Assembly: GCA_013154095.1 (NCBI GenBank)
Contig: JAADDD010000001.1
Location: 1 to 64,000, forward strand
Source of the DNA: a bacterium
GTDB taxonomy: Archaea > JAADDD01
DNA: 64,000 bases
Direction of reading: 5' to 3'
Below the pieces are notes generated by a model. That model was not told where the DNA came from. It did no database searches and saw only the letters and a list, made by a program, of their open reading frames with translations. The translations under genes were made by a program, and so were the position numbers. Below are positions 34,174-43,159 of this stretch, piece by piece; the stretch's first letter is position 1, and every line of letters starts with the position of its first letter.

Positions 34174-34970
34174 TTCTTTTCAGGCAGGCTATAACTCACG
34201 AACACACCTTCTTGCTTGCCTAGTTCTACTAGCTCCTTGCAGACAGCTTCCAGCTTTTTTGCGCAGCTCTTGTAGTCGTAGTCTTCTACGGCTATTCTGT
34301 ACTTCGGAGCAGAAATATATTTTATTTCTATATTATCCTGTTTATATTTATCATATATTGTGAGCAGTACTCGCTTGATCCGCTCGATGCCGTCAGGCTG
34401 CAAGCAGTAAATGTTCAGTTCTGCTGCTAGCCTCACCTTTTGCAGGCTGAGCCTATGGGAGATCTCGGCATACAGCCGCTCTACCAGCTCCTTGTCAGGA
34501 ATCGCTTCTTCGAGCACCTGTTTTCCCTTAAGTAAGGCTTCCTCGAATGCAGCATAAGCTTCGCCGTACTTGTCTTCTAGCGGCCAAACAACCTTTTCGT
34601 ATAGCTCTTTCAACTCATAGCCATGCTTCTCTGCAAGCACGCGCAAAATGCTGTGTACTTTTAGCTTCCTTCTCCATTCCAAGAACTTCCTGCGTTCTTG
34701 GCTTGGATTGATGTGTCTTAGAGAAACATCAATGTAGCCTCGCTGAGGATTAACGTTCACTACACGGAAAACGCGCACATCTCCTTCTTTTACTACTTCT
34801 TTCACGCTCTTGATCCACTTCTCCGATGCTTCTGTTATGTGCAGCATTGCTTTCTTGCAGCCGTACTCTGGTAGCTCTACGTAGGCAAATTCTGGGAAAA
34901 CTTCAGTCACTACTCCTATTACTAGTTCCTTGACTTTGGGAAACTCGCTGCGCGGAATCAGCTTTTCCAT
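34170..34970 (-). CDS. eif2a: Translation initiation factor aIF2 subunit alpha
   Basis: Alpha subunit of the factor that brings initiator tRNA to the small subunit. An S1 domain (VIGVVTEVFPEFAYVELPEYG to GYIDVSLRHI) is followed by a helical domain and the C-terminal alpha-beta domain (VRLAAELNIYC). 266 aa. The start lies 13 nt inside the S27e gene. Confidence 0.94.
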   Translation of the reverse strand: MEKLIPRSEFPKVKELVIGVVTEVFPEFAYVELPEYGCKKAMLHITEASEKWIKSVKEVVKEGDVRVFRVVNVNPQRGYIDVSLRHINPSQERRKFLEWRRKLKVHSILRVLAEKHGYELKELYEKVVWPLEDKYGEAYAAFEEALLKGKQVLEEAIPDKELVERLYAEISHRLSLQKVRLAAELNIYCLQPDGIERIKRVLLTIYDKYKQDNIEIKYISAPKYRIAVEDYDYKSCAKKLEAVCKELVELGKQEGVFVSYSLPEKK

Positions 34971-35134
34971 ACTATCTCTCTAACAAGCCTGCCGAGTATC
35001 TTTACCTTACCTCCTGTTGGCTCAACTAGTAGCCTGCCACACTTAGGACATTTAACGTACGTGCTAGCTCTTTCATATGTTCTAACTACTGTTTTGCAGT
35101 CAGGACACTCTACTTCAAGGAATTTTACAGGCAT
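34958..35134 (-). CDS. rps27e: 30S ribosomal protein S27e
   Basis: A 58-residue zinc ribbon protein, too short for many gene lists. It reads MPVKFLEVECPDCKT at the start, CPKCGRLLVEPTGGK in the middle and ends VREIVWKS. The four Cys and the PTGGK block are diagnostic. It lies between rpl44e (6-nt gap) and aIF2-alpha (13-nt overlap), the standard archaeal order. Confidence 0.93.
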   Translation of the reverse strand: MPVKFLEVECPDCKTVVRTYERASTYVKCPKCGRLLVEPTGGKVKILGRLVREIVWKS

Positions 35135-35140
35135 ACAGTC

Positions 35141-35440
35141 TCACTTCTTTGCTAGTTCCCATTTCTTTGCCCTGAGCTTTAGCACCCAGTTATGCGCCTT
35201 CTTGCACTCGCTGCAGACAAGCAATAAATTGACCTTCTTAGATACCTTTACTCCATAGCGCTTTGAAATGTTCTGTTTTGGTCTGCAAAATGCACCGTAA
35301 CCTTTGATTACTCTTCGCTCGAACCTGCGCTGGCCTTCTGCCAGACTCCTAGTCTTTCCTTTAGATACAGGCTTAACCTTGTGCAGCGTGTACTTCCTGC
35401 AGTGAGGACAGTACTTCATTATTTCGCTCGGCAGCTTCAT
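35141..35440 (-). CDS. rpl44e: 50S ribosomal protein L44e
   Basis: Zinc-binding large-subunit protein. CPHCRKYTLHKV near the N-terminus and CSECKKAH near the C-terminus supply four Cys, with ERRVIKGYGAFCRPK between them. 99 aa. It overlaps the GINS stop by 4 nt, and S27e follows. Confidence 0.94.
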   Translation of the reverse strand: MKLPSEIMKYCPHCRKYTLHKVKPVSKGKTRSLAEGQRRFERRVIKGYGAFCRPKQNISKRYGVKVSKKVNLLLVCSECKKAHNWVLKLRAKKWELAKK

Positions 35441-35970
35441 GGTCTCTCAATCCTCCTGACCTTATGCTCCATTTCTAGCCTGCTAGCCTCCTCCACAGGA
35501 ATAAGTGCTAGCTCGTCTTTTTCGAGCCGCAAGTTCTTAATTTCTACCGGCTCGAGGACCTTCACCAGCACGAGCCGGTCTGTGGCATAGTTCATGCCAG
35601 ATTCACCTTTTACATACGCGAGCGCTTCATTTAAATGTTTTTTAAGCAGCGACATTATAAAATTGTAGAGTTTTCTTTCTTTTTCTGACATGTGTCGCAG
35701 CTCTTCCAACGATTCCTTTCCGCTAACAAAGTCACAGATGATGTTTAATAAGATTCTTTCTAATCGTTTTTTTACTATTATTTCTGCATATTCTTCCGCT
35801 TTCTTTATTTTTAGAATATCTCTTTTTGTTTTTGCATTTATTTTAAGATTGTCTAGCACCTCCTTTATTTTTTCTAGATAGTTGTAGCTGCCTAGCTCTT
35901 TTAGTGTGCGCTTTGTTTCGTCTCTTGCAAGTGCGCGTAGGTCCTCAAACGTGAAGCTCTCCTCGGACAT
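35437..35970 (-). CDS. GINS-type replisome protein (Gins51-like)
   Basis: Helical GINS A-domain (FEDLRALARDETKRTLKELG) followed by a small beta B-domain at the C-terminus (DRLVLVKVLEPVEIK to LALIPVEEAS); this A-then-B order is that of Gins51/Sld5-type subunits. GINS joins MCM and Cdc45/GAN. I chose ATG 35970 (177 aa), since GGAGGTG (35977-35983) lies 6 nt upstream. The preceding 19 codons would read through the end of priS. Adjacent priS is the usual partner. Confidence 0.82.
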   Translation of the reverse strand: MSEESFTFEDLRALARDETKRTLKELGSYNYLEKIKEVLDNLKINAKTKRDILKIKKAEEYAEIIVKKRLERILLNIICDFVSGKESLEELRHMSEKERKLYNFIMSLLKKHLNEALAYVKGESGMNYATDRLVLVKVLEPVEIKNLRLEKDELALIPVEEASRLEMEHKVRRIERP

Positions 35971-37069
35971 ACTGGGCACCTCCAGTGCAAATGAGCACGA
36001 AAGCTTCGTTTGCCTCAAGAAAGACATAATTTTTTGCGGCAGAGATACCGTAGTATTTCCACTTTTCTTTGTCTTTCACTTCAACCAGCACTTTTCCGTC
36101 CTTTACAGGCACAGCTTCCTCGAATGGATTAAACTCCTCTATTTTGTGCTTTTCTATCCTGCATTTTATGAATCCACCTTTTACGTTCAGCGAGCCTGGA
36201 TAGCGCACGAGGTGCGTGCGATCGACTATTACTTGCCTGTCAAGCGGAAAGCGCGCAGCGCGCAGAACTTCCTTGCCCAGTTCTCTGAGCCAGGCAGTTC
36301 TAATTTTCCTGCATACAACTAAATAGTTCCTGTACAATTCTTTTTCCATTTTTTGCAATCTATATTTTCCTGCTTCCTTGTCTAACTTTTCTTGAGCCAA
36401 CCATTTGTTTATTAATTCTAGATTTTCGAAATTTTTTATTAAATATCGCAGTAGTTGCTTCAAAAACCGAAGCTCAGGCGCAGAGAATATTATTTTCGGG
36501 TTAGTCTGCAAGTATAGCAGCTTCTCTTCTACAGTGCGCAAAAAATTTTCTTCTTGTATATTCTTTAGCGAGAAGAGAAAGTAAACCTGCAGCCTGCCCG
36601 CAGGATCGAGCTCCTGGTATTCCTTGTCTTTAATATATACGTGCAGTCCTTTATTGCCAGAAAACCAGAGCTCGTACTTTTTTATTCCTAGCTCACTTTC
36701 GAGCACTTCCACCAAGGCCAGTGCTCTCTCTTTTAAGTACCCGAGAAGTTCTGCAAAGCTCTCGAACTGCAAGTCTGGATCGAGTTCAAGCACAAGATCT
36801 GCGCTGAGCAGGCGCTTATTTTCTGTAGAAGGAGCCCAGGGAGCTTCGTAGTAGGCAAGCGAGTGATGCACGCTCAGAGGAACTTTTTGCTGCAAAAATT
36901 CAAGGAAGTCTTCGTGCCTAGCAAAACTGAGATGTCGTTGGACTGGTTTGTCTGATTTTTCTCCTATTGCTATCTCTCTGCGCTCTAACTGCTCAATTTC
37001 CGGTAATCCATGCTTAGTATAATATTGTCGGAGCACGCGCTTGACCACTTCGAGGTTTTTCATTCCCAT
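35945..37069 (-). CDS. priS: DNA primase catalytic subunit PriS
   Basis: Archaeo-eukaryotic primase catalytic subunit. SGNKGLHVYI carries the catalytic/nucleotide-binding Ser-His block, and VDRTHLVRYPGSLNVKGG is the third motif. In motif I the usual DxD appears as E95-L-D97 (DLVLELDPD), so the first metal ligand is Glu, a rare change. 374 aa. The C-terminus overlaps GINS by 26 nt and the start overlaps amrS. ATG 37063 is an alternative start. Confidence 0.9.
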   Translation of the reverse strand: MGMKNLEVVKRVLRQYYTKHGLPEIEQLERREIAIGEKSDKPVQRHLSFARHEDFLEFLQQKVPLSVHHSLAYYEAPWAPSTENKRLLSADLVLELDPDLQFESFAELLGYLKERALALVEVLESELGIKKYELWFSGNKGLHVYIKDKEYQELDPAGRLQVYFLFSLKNIQEENFLRTVEEKLLYLQTNPKIIFSAPELRFLKQLLRYLIKNFENLELINKWLAQEKLDKEAGKYRLQKMEKELYRNYLVVCRKIRTAWLRELGKEVLRAARFPLDRQVIVDRTHLVRYPGSLNVKGGFIKCRIEKHKIEEFNPFEEAVPVKDGKVLVEVKDKEKWKYYGISAAKNYVFLEANEAFVLICTGGAQYVRGELHV

Positions 37070-38076
37070 ACCCCAGGTATAGACTCTCCGCAGAACTTGC
37101 AGCGACCGTTTACTAAGTGTATTTCTACGGCATGCATATATAATCGCTTAATTATAATCTGCCCGCAGCTCGGACAGTAGGTCTGCTGGTACGTTAGGTC
37201 AGCCACGTTGCCGATATAGACAAACTTCAGGCCTGCATCTACTAATAACTGCCTTGCCCGCAGCAGGTCTTCGTAGGGTGTAGGAGGCACGTCCAGCATC
37301 TTGTAGTCTGGGTGAAAAGCATTGACGTGAACAGGCACAGTAGGAGAAAGTTCCTGCAGCACGAAGCTTGCTAGAGCCTTTAGCTGCTCTTCATCGTCAT
37401 TAATTCCAGGGATCAACAAATACGTGAGCTCTATCCACTTTTTGTGCTCAAACATTATTTTTATAGTATTGAGCACACAATCAAGTTTTCCTACAGGAGT
37501 TATTTTCCTTAGAGCTTCTTGTTTCATTGCTTTAATGTCAATGTTTGCTGCATCGATGAATGGAAGTAACTCCAGTAAAGGTTCTTCGTTGATGTAACCG
37601 TTAGTTACTAGCACGTTCCTGATTCCCGCAGCTTTTGCTAGCCTGGCAGTGTCCAGCACGTACTCGTAAAATACAGTAGGCTCGTTGTAAGTGTACGAAA
37701 TGCTTGGACAGTCTGTGCGCTGTGCCAGTTTTACCAGCTCTTCTGGAGCTACGTAAGGCACGTTTACCTCGTCTGCTCTTGCCATTGAAATTTCCCAGTT
37801 CTGGCAGTGTCTGCAGCGGAAATTGCAGCCTACAGTTCCTACAGAGACACTAAAACTTCCAGGAAGAAAATGGTAGAGCGGTTTTTTCTCGATGGGATCA
37901 ATGTTAACTGCTACAGGTCTACCATAGACTAGCGTGTAGAGTCTGCCTCCAATGTTTTTTCTTGTACCGCAAATTCCAAATCCACCTTCTGGTATTATGC
38001 ACATGTTTGGACAAAGAAGACACTGTACAGTGTTTCCTTCTAGCTTTCTGAAATATTTTGCTTCTTTTAGCTGCAT
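37060..38076 (-). CDS. amrS: AmmeMemoRadiSam system radical SAM enzyme
   Basis: Radical SAM enzyme of the AmmeMemoRadiSam group. The cluster motif is C84-x3-C88-x2-C91 in GCNFRCRHCQNWE. The family N-terminus has CLLCPNMC and GFGICGTRKN, and GYINEEPLLEL, NIDIKAM and VHVNAFHPDY follow. A C-terminal extension holds two Cys pairs (CPSCG, CKFCGES), probably zinc. 338 aa. The biological substrate is not settled, and the Memo and AMMECR1 partners are not in this window. Confidence 0.88.
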   Translation of the reverse strand: MQLKEAKYFRKLEGNTVQCLLCPNMCIIPEGGFGICGTRKNIGGRLYTLVYGRPVAVNIDPIEKKPLYHFLPGSFSVSVGTVGCNFRCRHCQNWEISMARADEVNVPYVAPEELVKLAQRTDCPSISYTYNEPTVFYEYVLDTARLAKAAGIRNVLVTNGYINEEPLLELLPFIDAANIDIKAMKQEALRKITPVGKLDCVLNTIKIMFEHKKWIELTYLLIPGINDDEEQLKALASFVLQELSPTVPVHVNAFHPDYKMLDVPPTPYEDLLRARQLLVDAGLKFVYIGNVADLTYQQTYCPSCGQIIIKRLYMHAVEIHLVNGRCKFCGESIPGVWE

Positions 38077-38119
38077 CTATCTCAAAAATATTTTAACTTA
38101 GCTCTAGAAAAATATTCTT

Positions 38120-39580
38120 ATGTTTGAAATAAAAGACATGGACGGTCTAGGAAAGCTAGGAGTTCTGCAGCTAGGAAACAAAAAAGTTCGCACTCCTTAC
38201 TTGATGCCAGTAATAAACCCGAACGTGCAGAATCCTCCGCTAAAAGAGCTAGTCGAGAAGTTTGACATTCCTATGATTATTACTAATGCATATATTATTT
38301 ATAAAACACCTGAGCTCCGCGAAGTTGCAGAGCGCGAAGGTATCCATCGCTTGCTCGGCTACGACGGCATCGTCGAGACAGACTCGGGCGCTTTCCAGCT
38401 CATGGTCTACGGCGACGTAGACGTGAGCAACGCAGAAATTGTGCGCTTCCAGGAGCGCATAGGCGCAGACATCGCAAATCCTCTTGACGTGCCTCCAACC
38501 CCGAACGACTCGCGCGAAGTTGTGCGGCTCAAGTGCCAGGAAACCCTAAAAAGGCTGCACGAGGCCAGGGACAACTTGCTGAACTCGCGGCTCAGCCTAC
38601 CAATCCATGGAGGTCTCTACAAGGACATCCGGATATGGTACTGCGAGCAAGTAAAAGACCTAGCAAAAGATGCAGAAATTCTTGCAGTAGGAGGAGTAGT
38701 ACCATTTCTTGAAACACAGAACTACGTGCAGCCAGTCGAGGCTCTGCTTATTGTGCGTAAGGTTCTAGGATTTTCAAAGCCAGTGCATGCCTTTGGTGTA
38801 GGACATCCTATGGTTTTTGCTTTAATGGTAGCTGCTGGAGCAGATCTCTTTGATTCTGCTGCCTATGCTATCTATGCACGCGATGATAGATTGCTGCTGC
38901 CTACAGGCACTAAGCGCCTGCACGAGCTCTCTGAGCTGCCCTGCAGCTGTCCAGTCTGCAGTAAGTATACCGCAGAAGAACTGAAAGAAATGGAAAAAGA
39001 AGAGAGGACTAAACTGCTTGCGCTGCACAACCTGTATGTCTCTTTTGCAGAACTCCGAAGAATAAGAGAGGCAATAAGAGAGGGTAGCCTGCACGAATAC
39101 TTAGAATACAGGTGCAGCTCGCATCCACTACTAGTTGATGCGCTCAAAAAACTCTACGAAGAAGCTTCATGGATAAGCAAATTCGTGAAAATCGCGAAAA
39201 GACATGGCTTCAAGTACTTAAGACCGGAAAGTTCGCACAGACCAGAAGTTTTCCAGTACAGGAAATATTCTGAGCGCGTGCTGCCAGAACCAGCAGACGT
39301 GCTAGTGGTAAAGGAGCTGCCAGACGATCTTAATCTCGTAGACAGAATAGCAGCCGAAGTGCAGGCAAGGTTCAAGGACAAGCACGTAGAGCTCTGCTTT
39401 GCCAGCATCTACGGAGTAGTGCCATACTACTTGATCGACGTTTATCCTTATGCCCAGAGCACCTTTCCTGCAGTGAAAGACCAAGAATATAAGCGGATAC
39501 TGAAAATGGTGGTGAGCAAGTTCCTAGAAAAGCACGGGAATAAATACAAAAAAATCATTGTCGACATACGCTTCGATTAA
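38120..39580 (+). CDS. tgtA: Archaeosine tRNA-guanine transglycosylase TgtA
   Basis: Exchanges G15 of tRNA for preQ0 in archaeosine synthesis. TIM-barrel marks are ETDSGAFQLMVYGDVDV, with catalytic Asp, and HAFGVGHPMVFALMVAAGADLFDSA. The zinc site is CSCPVC plus HNLY. At 486 aa it lacks the ~75-residue PUA domain that ends most archaeal TgtA. ATATTTTAAC is centred ~28 nt before ATG, so it is probably leaderless. It converges on the glycosyltransferase with a 26-nt overlap. Confidence 0.93.
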   Translation: MFEIKDMDGLGKLGVLQLGNKKVRTPYLMPVINPNVQNPPLKELVEKFDIPMIITNAYIIYKTPELREVAEREGIHRLLGYDGIVETDSGAFQLMVYGDVDVSNAEIVRFQERIGADIANPLDVPPTPNDSREVVRLKCQETLKRLHEARDNLLNSRLSLPIHGGLYKDIRIWYCEQVKDLAKDAEILAVGGVVPFLETQNYVQPVEALLIVRKVLGFSKPVHAFGVGHPMVFALMVAAGADLFDSAAYAIYARDDRLLLPTGTKRLHELSELPCSCPVCSKYTAEELKEMEKEERTKLLALHNLYVSFAELRRIREAIREGSLHEYLEYRCSSHPLLVDALKKLYEEASWISKFVKIAKRHGFKYLRPESSHRPEVFQYRKYSERVLPEPADVLVVKELPDDLNLVDRIAAEVQARFKDKHVELCFASIYGVVPYYLIDVYPYAQSTFPAVKDQEYKRILKMVVSKFLEKHGNKYKKIIVDIRFD

Positions 39581-41225
39581 TGTAGTATTCTCCTGAGCTC
39601 AGGCAAACATACAGCCTAAAATGGTGCATGTAGTATTGCTTGACTTTTGCCTTTAGCTGCGCGCTCTTTTCCCAGCTGTTTTTTGCGTAGATCAATTTAA
39701 TGAAGCTGAGGTTTTTGGTGCTCTTCAGCTTGCAGAAAACTTTCTTGTAGATAAATTTAGTGGAAAAAGAGTACAGCAACGAGAGTAGCAGAACTCCGCA
39801 AGCATAGCAAGCCAGTAGACTGCGCACCAGCAGCTTAGTCTTCTTGTCTACTTCTAGTCTTAGCCTCACTCCAGAAATTACTAGTTCAAGCAGCGGCAAG
39901 TAAGAGTTCTTTACCAGCCAGAGCAGCACTATAATTAATATTCCTAATATTGTTATTACATATATATTATTTATAGAAAAGCTGGCAAGAAAGTGCACAA
40001 ATTCTTGCACTACTTGTCTGTAAGCAGCAGAACTGAGAGCGTGCCTGTAGTTCACGAATATGTCTGCGCCCAGGACTATAAATGCGAGCATTGCGGCTGT
40101 GCCGAGCAGCGCCAAGTACTTGGCAGTGCGGAGAAAGTTCCTGTTGCCCGAGCGAAAATAAAGCAGCACCAGCAGCACGTACTCTAGCACGTAGTGCTGA
40201 GGATTCACTACTTTGTAGAACAGCAAGAACACGGCAAAAAAGATGGCACAATAATACAGCACTTCAAAATCCGTGAACTGCCTCTTTTTTACTAGCAGCA
40301 GTAAAATCATTGGAATCATAAAAATTCCAATAAGAAGCAATGAAACTATTTCTTGCAGCTTTGCTATTTCTGACAATGAAAGTAGATGCAAGCCAAGCAG
40401 CTTATCTACTAGTAACGGTAAATAGAGCAGTACAGGAAGGTTGATCACCTGAGCCGGCCTTTCTAGGTGGTAGAGAAAGGCTGTCTCGATGACCTGCGGC
40501 AGCTGATTAATTAGCGGATAGAGCACAAGGCAGCACGTACTTAAAAAGAAGCAGAGAAACTTGAACAGCTCTTTTGTTCCCATGTTCTTGATAACGTAAA
40601 TAATCAGTGCAGGCAGTACGAATAGCACGTACTGCTTCGTCAAGAAAGCCGCTGCAGCTGCTACACCGGCATAGTCTGCTCGCTTCTTGTACAGCAGCAA
40701 GTAGAGCGCGACAAGCAGCAACAAAGTAGCACAAACATCAAAAAGAGCCTGCACTCCAGCAACAAGTAAAATTAGAGGACAAAAAAGCACCAACTTTTCT
40801 GCTCTCTTAGCCTTTTCTTCGTCTTTGTCGAATCTTTTAACGAAAAAATAAACTAGCAGTGCTAGCAAGAAATAAGCGACAATCTCGTGTAACCTTGCCA
40901 AAAATATTTGCAAGTACAAGTTCCTTACGTGAAAAATTACATAAGGATAAGCAAAAGCTATTAACCAGTAAAATGCAAGAGGAGGATAAGCAAACCACAT
41001 GTAGATGTTTGCTCCTCCTATTTTCATCACAAAGAACTTAGGATAAAGCTTGAAGACCTGGTAAGGTGTAAGCCCAAGATCAAAATAGAATTTATACACA
41101 CTCCATAAAGTTAAATTATCAACGTTGATAAAAATAGAAGGTTGAAGAGCAAGAACTAACAGTAAAGCAATTAAATAATACAGCTTCCTGTTTGCTAGTA
41201 TTTGCCTAAGCGCTTTTTGTGCCAT
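39555..41225 (-). CDS. GT-C type polytopic glycosyltransferase-like protein
   Basis: 556 aa with about 11-13 membrane helices and an extracytoplasmic loop after the first helix (NVDNLTLWSVYKFYFDLGLTPY) as in lipid-linked sugar transferases. YNxxQHYV-like KVVNPQHYVLEY lies in the late helices. It most resembles DUF2029/GT87 mannosyltransferases that use polyprenyl-phosphate sugars. The next gene encodes a dolichyl-phosphate sugar synthase (31-nt overlap), so the pair probably makes and uses a lipid-linked sugar for surface glycans. Confidence 0.65.
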   Translation of the reverse strand: MAQKALRQILANRKLYYLIALLLVLALQPSIFINVDNLTLWSVYKFYFDLGLTPYQVFKLYPKFFVMKIGGANIYMWFAYPPLAFYWLIAFAYPYVIFHVRNLYLQIFLARLHEIVAYFLLALLVYFFVKRFDKDEEKAKRAEKLVLFCPLILLVAGVQALFDVCATLLLLVALYLLLYKKRADYAGVAAAAAFLTKQYVLFVLPALIIYVIKNMGTKELFKFLCFFLSTCCLVLYPLINQLPQVIETAFLYHLERPAQVINLPVLLYLPLLVDKLLGLHLLSLSEIAKLQEIVSLLLIGIFMIPMILLLLVKKRQFTDFEVLYYCAIFFAVFLLFYKVVNPQHYVLEYVLLVLLYFRSGNRNFLRTAKYLALLGTAAMLAFIVLGADIFVNYRHALSSAAYRQVVQEFVHFLASFSINNIYVITILGILIIVLLWLVKNSYLPLLELVISGVRLRLEVDKKTKLLVRSLLACYACGVLLLSLLYSFSTKFIYKKVFCKLKSTKNLSFIKLIYAKNSWEKSAQLKAKVKQYYMHHFRLYVCLSSGEYYINRSVCRQ

Positions 41226-42298
41226 ATTATCTTTCGGGCGACGCAGTAATTCCAGGTAATACCTACAATAATGGCTGCGAGCCAGGCGAGCAGTGGGCGC
41301 TTGCCTAGCACCCAGGTCACCGCTGCAGCAGTAGCAGACGTGAGCAATATATAACCTATGTTAGAAAGATGGTAAGCCAAGCACCGCAGAGCCACGCTCT
41401 TCTTGCTCTTCGAGAGCTGTTCAGGAGCAAAGGTCCAGTGCTCGTGCAGCGTGAAGTTTGTTAGTATTCCGGCCTCTACTCCGCAGAGCCAGGCAAGGAT
41501 TATGGAAAGACGGGTAATGCCTAGCAAGTGCAGCACTAAATTATACACGCAAAAATTTACCAGTGCTCCCGTTGCTCCTACTGCCAGAAATTTTGGAAGA
41601 TAATTCCTGCTGTGCTTGCTGAGGCGCGCGAGGTGGCGCAAGTAGTCCAGCATAACCTTTGCTCCCAGCTTACTCTTGCCGTGCTTTCTTTCCTTGAAGC
41701 TGTACGGTACCTCGCACACTTTTTCTGGCTTGCACTTTACCAAAATTTCTAGCAGTATTTTGTAGCCAAGAGGATTCAGCTGATCGAGCTTATTTTTTAC
41801 AAGTTCTGTCTCAAAGCCAAAGAAACCTGACATTATGTCTTGCACATTTTTTGTTTCAGGAAACAAAAAGTGCGCCAAAAATGTTGCTGTTTTTGAAATA
41901 AATTTTCTTGTAAAGCTCCACTTTTCTGTACTTCCGCCTTTAATATAACGTGAGGCGACCACTACTTGGTAGCCTTGGCGCAGCTGCTGCAGAATTTTTG
42001 GAATGACTTCTGGAGGATGCTGAAAGTCTGCATCCATTACTATGCAGTACTTTCCTCTTGCATGCCGTATGCCCTCTATTACTGCGCCTGCGAGCCCACG
42101 CTCTTTTCTGACTATTACCTGCACAGGATACTGTTTTGCTAGCTCCCTTGCTGCCTCTGCTGTGCCGTCAGGAGAAGAGTCGTCGACAACAACAACTTCG
42201 AAGTCTATTCCTGCAAGCACACGAGCAAGAGCAGGAATCAGTTCAACTATGTTTTCTCGTTCGTTGTATGTTGGGATTATCACGCTCACTTCTGGCAT
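41195..42298 (-). CDS. Dolichyl-phosphate sugar synthase (GT2) with GtrA domain
   Basis: The N-terminal GT2 domain has SVIIPTYNERENI, VVVDDSSPDGTA and IVMDADFQHPPE, with the metal-binding DxD, typical of DPM1-like enzymes that load a sugar onto dolichyl phosphate. The C-terminal ~130 residues form four helices of the GtrA type (YLPKFLAVGATGALVNF). 367 aa. The start lies 56 nt inside the PP-loop gene. Mannose is the likely sugar by family. Confidence 0.87.
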   Translation of the reverse strand: MPEVSVIIPTYNERENIVELIPALARVLAGIDFEVVVVDDSSPDGTAEAARELAKQYPVQVIVRKERGLAGAVIEGIRHARGKYCIVMDADFQHPPEVIPKILQQLRQGYQVVVASRYIKGGSTEKWSFTRKFISKTATFLAHFLFPETKNVQDIMSGFFGFETELVKNKLDQLNPLGYKILLEILVKCKPEKVCEVPYSFKERKHGKSKLGAKVMLDYLRHLARLSKHSRNYLPKFLAVGATGALVNFCVYNLVLHLLGITRLSIILAWLCGVEAGILTNFTLHEHWTFAPEQLSKSKKSVALRCLAYHLSNIGYILLTSATAAAVTWVLGKRPLLAWLAAIIVGITWNYCVARKIIWHKKRLGKY

Positions 42299-43157
42299 TG
42301 CTCTCTTGCAGCACTTTTTGGATCTCTTGTTCCAGCAGCTTTTTAGTTACAGGATCGCTGCAGAGAATTTCAATCCTTAGAGAAGGATATTTAATAGCGG
42401 CCGGTATTTTATACTGCCGCGCAATCTTGTTGACCTGTTCGTTCAGCAGTTTCACCTTTTCTAATATATCTTCAGTTATTATTGCCTCGTTGTCTATGTG
42501 CTGCAGCGTGCAGCCTTCCCTGTGCACCTTGTGCGGCTTGTCTCCTGGCTCGTAGACCCTTATATATGGCACGCGGAAAGCCTCGGCTAGACGCTCTATG
42601 TCTTGCTTGGCTAAGCGGATAAGTGGCCGCACAAACACTACACCGTAGCGTCTAGCGTACCTTGGCGGAAAAGGTGCAACTTCGAGCGACCGCACCAACC
42701 CTTTCTTGTAATAATCTAGCAGCGCAAAAGCGAGCAAGTCGGTGCCGTTGTGGCCAGTAATAATGTACTGGTAACCTAGCTCTCTTGCCTTTTTTGCAAG
42801 TATTTCATACTTTATCCTTGTGCATATCCTGCAGACATTCTTTCCTGGAGCTCCGAGTAGCCGTTTACGGAGCTGCTCCGTTATGTCAAGTCTGTATAGC
42901 CGGAGACCTAGCTGCGCTGCTACTGCAGGTACTTGCTCTCTTAGTGCATCCCAGATCCAGTAATGATCAACAAAGATCGCTTCCTTTACCTCTATTCCGC
43001 AGAGTTCCCTGCAAACATAGACTGCAACAGCAGAGTCCATGCCTCCAGAAAATGCTGCAACTGCTCGCTCGATTTTGTGCTTCCTGATCTCTTCGAGTAT
43101 TTCTTCTAGCGTTGCAGCACCGAAGTACTTTCTCGAATATTCGGAAAGAAAGAACAT
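42243..43157 (-). CDS. PP-loop ATPase, TtcA/TtuA-like (probable tRNA thiolation)
   Basis: N-type ATP pyrophosphatase with the PP-loop AFSGGMDSAV (residues 36-43), a VCRICTR Cys pair near 109-112, ITGHNGTDLLA and another Cys in REGCTLQHI. This layout is that of 2-thiolation enzymes that may hold an Fe-S cluster. 304 aa, with a tail that reads over the start of the GT2 gene. Substrate inferred from the family; another adenylation target is possible. Confidence 0.7.
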   Translation of the reverse strand: MFFLSEYSRKYFGAATLEEILEEIRKHKIERAVAAFSGGMDSAVAVYVCRELCGIEVKEAIFVDHYWIWDALREQVPAVAAQLGLRLYRLDITEQLRKRLLGAPGKNVCRICTRIKYEILAKKARELGYQYIITGHNGTDLLAFALLDYYKKGLVRSLEVAPFPPRYARRYGVVFVRPLIRLAKQDIERLAEAFRVPYIRVYEPGDKPHKVHREGCTLQHIDNEAIITEDILEKVKLLNEQVNKIARQYKIPAAIKYPSLRIEILCSDPVTKKLLEQEIQKVLQESNARSERDNPNIQRTRKHS

Positions 43158-43159
43158 TC

